A stretch of 64,000 nucleotides of DNA from NCBI GenBank assembly GCA_022013695.1, contig JAKLPS010000024.1, positions 1-64,000 of the forward strand, written 5' to 3'. The first letter of the stretch is position 1. Each line of letters begins with the position of its first letter. Position numbers and translations under genes: made by a program. This document shows, piece by piece, positions 62,256-64,000 of the stretch. The stretch is from Weeksellaceae bacterium. GTDB taxonomy: Bacteria; Bacteroidota; Bacteroidia; Flavobacteriales; Weeksellaceae. Below the pieces are notes generated by a model. It was not told the origin of the DNA. It worked only from the letters and a program-made list of their open reading frames with translations, and searched no databases.

Positions 62256-62290
62256 TAAATTTGTAAAGTATAGCTTTGTAGCTGTACTTT
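62256..62290 (+). promoter_or_regulatory. Promoter embedded in a 26-base palindrome, upstream of the acyltransferase
   Basis: Two -7 boxes occur: TAAATTTG (62256-62263, with TTTC 21 bases upstream) and TAGCTTTG (62271-62278). The second lies inside an inverted repeat with arms AAAGTAtAGC (62265-62274) and GCTgTACTTT (62281-62290), nine of ten bases paired around TTTGTA. A protein dimer on this site would block the promoter. Confidence 0.6.
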
Positions 62291-62302
62291 ATTTTTTTGT
62301 CT

Positions 62303-62875
62303 ATGAAAAAATTCTTGGGAAAGGCAATCTTGAAATTACTGGGTTGGAAGATAGTACTCCAGGGCGATGTTGATAATCTCGACAGGTGTATCTTGGTTGT
62401 TGCGCCTCATACCGACAATTCGGAATATCTGCTCGGAAATTTGGCTTATTGGGCTCTCGGAAAGAAGCTAAAAATCATCATCAAAGATGCGCACACAAAG
62501 GCTTTCTACGGTGGCATCGTGACAAGTCTCGGTGGCATCGGGATCGATCGGTCACAGAAAAATGATTTGGTGAATTTTGTAGCCAACGAGTTCAAAAAGG
62601 ATGATTTCAGCCTTGTGATTACGCCAGAGGGAACGCGAAGCTGGGTTCCCAAATGGAGAAAAGGGTTTTATCATATGGCGATGGCCGCAAAAGTACCAAT
62701 CGTTTTGTCCGGCGGCGACTACAAAAGGAAAACCATCAATTTGGGATATATCATTCCTTACGAAAAATTGCAGACGCATTCTTTCGAAGAAATTATGCAA
62801 GAAATTCAGGATTTCTACATCAACTATGATATTACCCCCAAACATCCAGAAAAATGGAATCCGCAAATATATTAG
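62303..62875 (+). CDS. PlsC-like 1-acyl-glycerol-3-phosphate acyltransferase family protein
   Basis: A 190-residue protein from ATG 62303; the ORF track uses a TTG two codons upstream. An acyltransferase HX4(D/E) motif is present as APHTDNSEYLLG, followed by IGIDRSQKND and the substrate motif ITPEGTRSWVPKWRKGFYHMA. It probably acylates lysophosphatidate or a related lipid at the inner membrane. An amphipathic N-terminus (FLGKAILKLLGWKI) suits membrane binding. A striking palindrome covers its promoter. Confidence 0.87.
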   Translation: MKKFLGKAILKLLGWKIVLQGDVDNLDRCILVVAPHTDNSEYLLGNLAYWALGKKLKIIIKDAHTKAFYGGIVTSLGGIGIDRSQKNDLVNFVANEFKKDDFSLVITPEGTRSWVPKWRKGFYHMAMAAKVPIVLSGGDYKRKTINLGYIIPYEKLQTHSFEEIMQEIQDFYINYDITPKHPEKWNPQIY

Positions 62876-62920
62876 CAAAATATCATAAATACTGATTATC
62901 AAAATCTTATAAATCAAGTT

Positions 62921-63352
62921 ATGAACGACGCAAAAAAAAAAGAAATATTGGCGCATCTGAACAAAGCAAGTCATAATACTTTGGCCGAAACCGTAAGCAT
63001 CGTCTACACCGATGTTTCGGAAGATTCTCTTACGGCAACGATGCCCGTAACGCCGACGGTTCATCAGCCTTATGGCATTATGCACGGCGGAGCAACTTGT
63101 GTCTTGGCCGAGACTTTAGGCTCTTGTCTTTCATTAATTGATCTCGACATTACTAAATCTGTACCCGTCGGCATCAACATCAACAGCAATCATCTGCGGG
63201 CGATACGGGAGGGCGTGGTCACGGGAACTGCCACTTTCATCCGGAAAGGCAGTACACTGCACGTTTCGCAAATCGAAATCCGAGATGAAAAAGGACATCT
63301 CATCAGCCATACCACGATGACAAATAGTATCATCCCTGTCGGCAAAGTTTAA
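62921..63352 (+). CDS. PaaI/MenI-type hotdog thioesterase
   Basis: This is a 143-residue hotdog-fold thioesterase with the active-site segment QPYGIMHGGATCVLAETLGS (Glu in the helix) and VGININSNHLRAIREG. The gene directly downstream is an isochorismate synthase. That makes 1,4-dihydroxy-2-naphthoyl-CoA hydrolysis in menaquinone synthesis (MenI) the most likely role; a general acyl-CoA clean-up role is the alternative. Confidence 0.85.
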   Translation: MNDAKKKEILAHLNKASHNTLAETVSIVYTDVSEDSLTATMPVTPTVHQPYGIMHGGATCVLAETLGSCLSLIDLDITKSVPVGININSNHLRAIREGVVTGTATFIRKGSTLHVSQIEIRDEKGHLISHTTMTNSIIPVGKV

Positions 63353-63367
63353 TTTTTTACTTCATAG

Positions 63368-64000
63368 ATGCTCATTTTTAGATTGCCCAATTCCGAAATT
63401 TTTCATACTCTGGAAAACGCTCAGGAAAAGAAAGTTTCCTTCGTCAGTTTTGATTCTAAAACCGTTTTGGACTTCAAAGGTTCTATAAAAGAGATTGAGA
63501 GAGATCAAATTGCACAGCTAAATCTTGCTCCGAAAAATAAAAGTTCGTTGATAGAAATCGGGAAAGAAATCCAAGAATCCTACGCTTTGAAGATCGCTCA
63601 GGCAAAGGATTTTATTGAGAAAAATGAACTTAGGAAACTGGTACTTTCGCGGAGAAAATTACTGATGTACCTGGACATCGATGCTCAGCGGAAATTGTCT
63701 TTGACGAAAAGTTTCCTAAAGTTCTGCGACAGCTTCCCTACTGCATTTTGTTATCTTTTCGAAAAAAACAACGAAATATGGATGGGCGGGTTTTCGGAAA
63801 TATTGGGAAAATTCGACAAGAGAACCAATGCTTTTGAAACGATGAGCATTGCCGGAACCCTTCCGCTGGATGAAATCTGGACGGATAAAGAAATCGAGGA
63901 GCAAAAAGCCGTCACAGATTATATTCAGTCGATTTTAAGAAAATTCGCCTCCAATCTGAAAATTTCTTCTACAAAAGATTTAATCTCAGGCCATCTCAAA
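63368..64000 (+). CDS. menF: Isochorismate synthase, N-terminal part (runs off the window)
   Basis: The frame is open from ATG 63368 to the window end (211 codons) and is missing from the ORF track because no stop is present. The visible part belongs to the chorismate-binding (MenF/EntC) family: KIAQAKDFIEKNELRKLVLSRR, then AFCYLFEKNNEIWMGGFSEIL and the MSIAGTLPLDEIW segment. It converts chorismate to isochorismate, the first menaquinone step. The remaining catalytic C-terminus, and probably other men genes, lie beyond the window. Its start is 15 bases past the thioesterase stop, which implies one operon. Confidence 0.88.
   Translation, partial: MLIFRLPNSEIFHTLENAQEKKVSFVSFDSKTVLDFKGSIKEIERDQIAQLNLAPKNKSSLIEIGKEIQESYALKIAQAKDFIEKNELRKLVLSRRKLLMYLDIDAQRKLSLTKSFLKFCDSFPTAFCYLFEKNNEIWMGGFSEILGKFDKRTNAFETMSIAGTLPLDEIWTDKEIEEQKAVTDYIQSILRKFASNLKISSTKDLISGHLK

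Overview
The window comes from a member of the Bacteroidota, class Flavobacteriia, most like Chryseobacterium and its relatives in the Weeksellaceae. The evidence is a type IX secretion sorting tail, a TamL lipoprotein paired with TamB, a Bat/MoxR/VWA cluster, DUF4834 and DUF6263 proteins, a CzcA pump fused to its outer-membrane factor, and many upstream copies of the Bacteroidota -7 promoter element TAnnTTTG. The genus is an inference from protein recognition; no search was run.

Layout. 1-0.3 kb: the 3' end of an IS3-family element. 0.3-6.6 kb (minus strand): a T9SS cargo protein, proline dehydrogenase, and the operon purM-purN-purH. The pur operon is preceded by a promoter, a 32-codon leader ORF and an intrinsic terminator that overlaps the ORF's stop codon; upstream lies a decayed flavin reductase gene. 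6.7-12.1 kb (mostly plus): an unknown Lys-rich protein, a secreted GH3 glycosidase, a small conserved-looking ORF and a multi-PAS histidine kinase. 12.2-19.6 kb (minus): tamL and tamB, which overlap by one base. 19.9-22.5 kb (plus): a VWA/AAA+ pair.

22.6-36.5 kb is an accessory metal and redox block. It holds a CopA-like multicopper oxidase with a CopB-like barrel appended, a truncated lipoprotein gene, a secreted CE1-type esterase, a P2-type cation ATPase, a b561-type cytochrome, an RND adaptor, the RND-OMF fusion and a small His-rich exported protein. 36.6-41.3 kb: tRNA-Ser(UGA), crcB, trxB, holA diverging from a small PD-(D/E)XK protein, and nhaA. 41.4-46.9 kb (minus): moxR, a GNAT gene, DUF58, a BatD-like gene, batA and batB. 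47.1-53.8 kb (plus): DinB, an unknown exported protein, rlmB, DUF6263, DUF4834, a YfhO-like protein and a DUF6843-like protein.

53.9-59.6 kb (minus): rpsO, then the threonine operon thrA-thrB-thrC. In front of thrA is a complete attenuator: a 23-residue leader peptide with eight Thr codons, a terminator, and a leader segment able to form the competing antiterminator. 59.8-64 kb (plus): PadR and PspC, a separate 20-codon ORF encoding a strongly amphipathic helix, a PlsC-like acyltransferase whose promoter sits inside a long palindrome, a hotdog thioesterase and the start of isochorismate synthase (menaquinone pathway), which runs off the window.

The most notable unexplained structure is regulatory. 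Two biosynthetic operons (pur and thr) carry leader-ORF/terminator arrangements. The thr one fits classical ribosome-mediated attenuation. The pur one has an A8 tract and a stop codon inside the terminator arm, and looks more like pyrBI-style coupling. Other points are two protein fusions in metal homeostasis, a paired palindromic repeat present twice, and the 20-residue amphipathic peptide gene.
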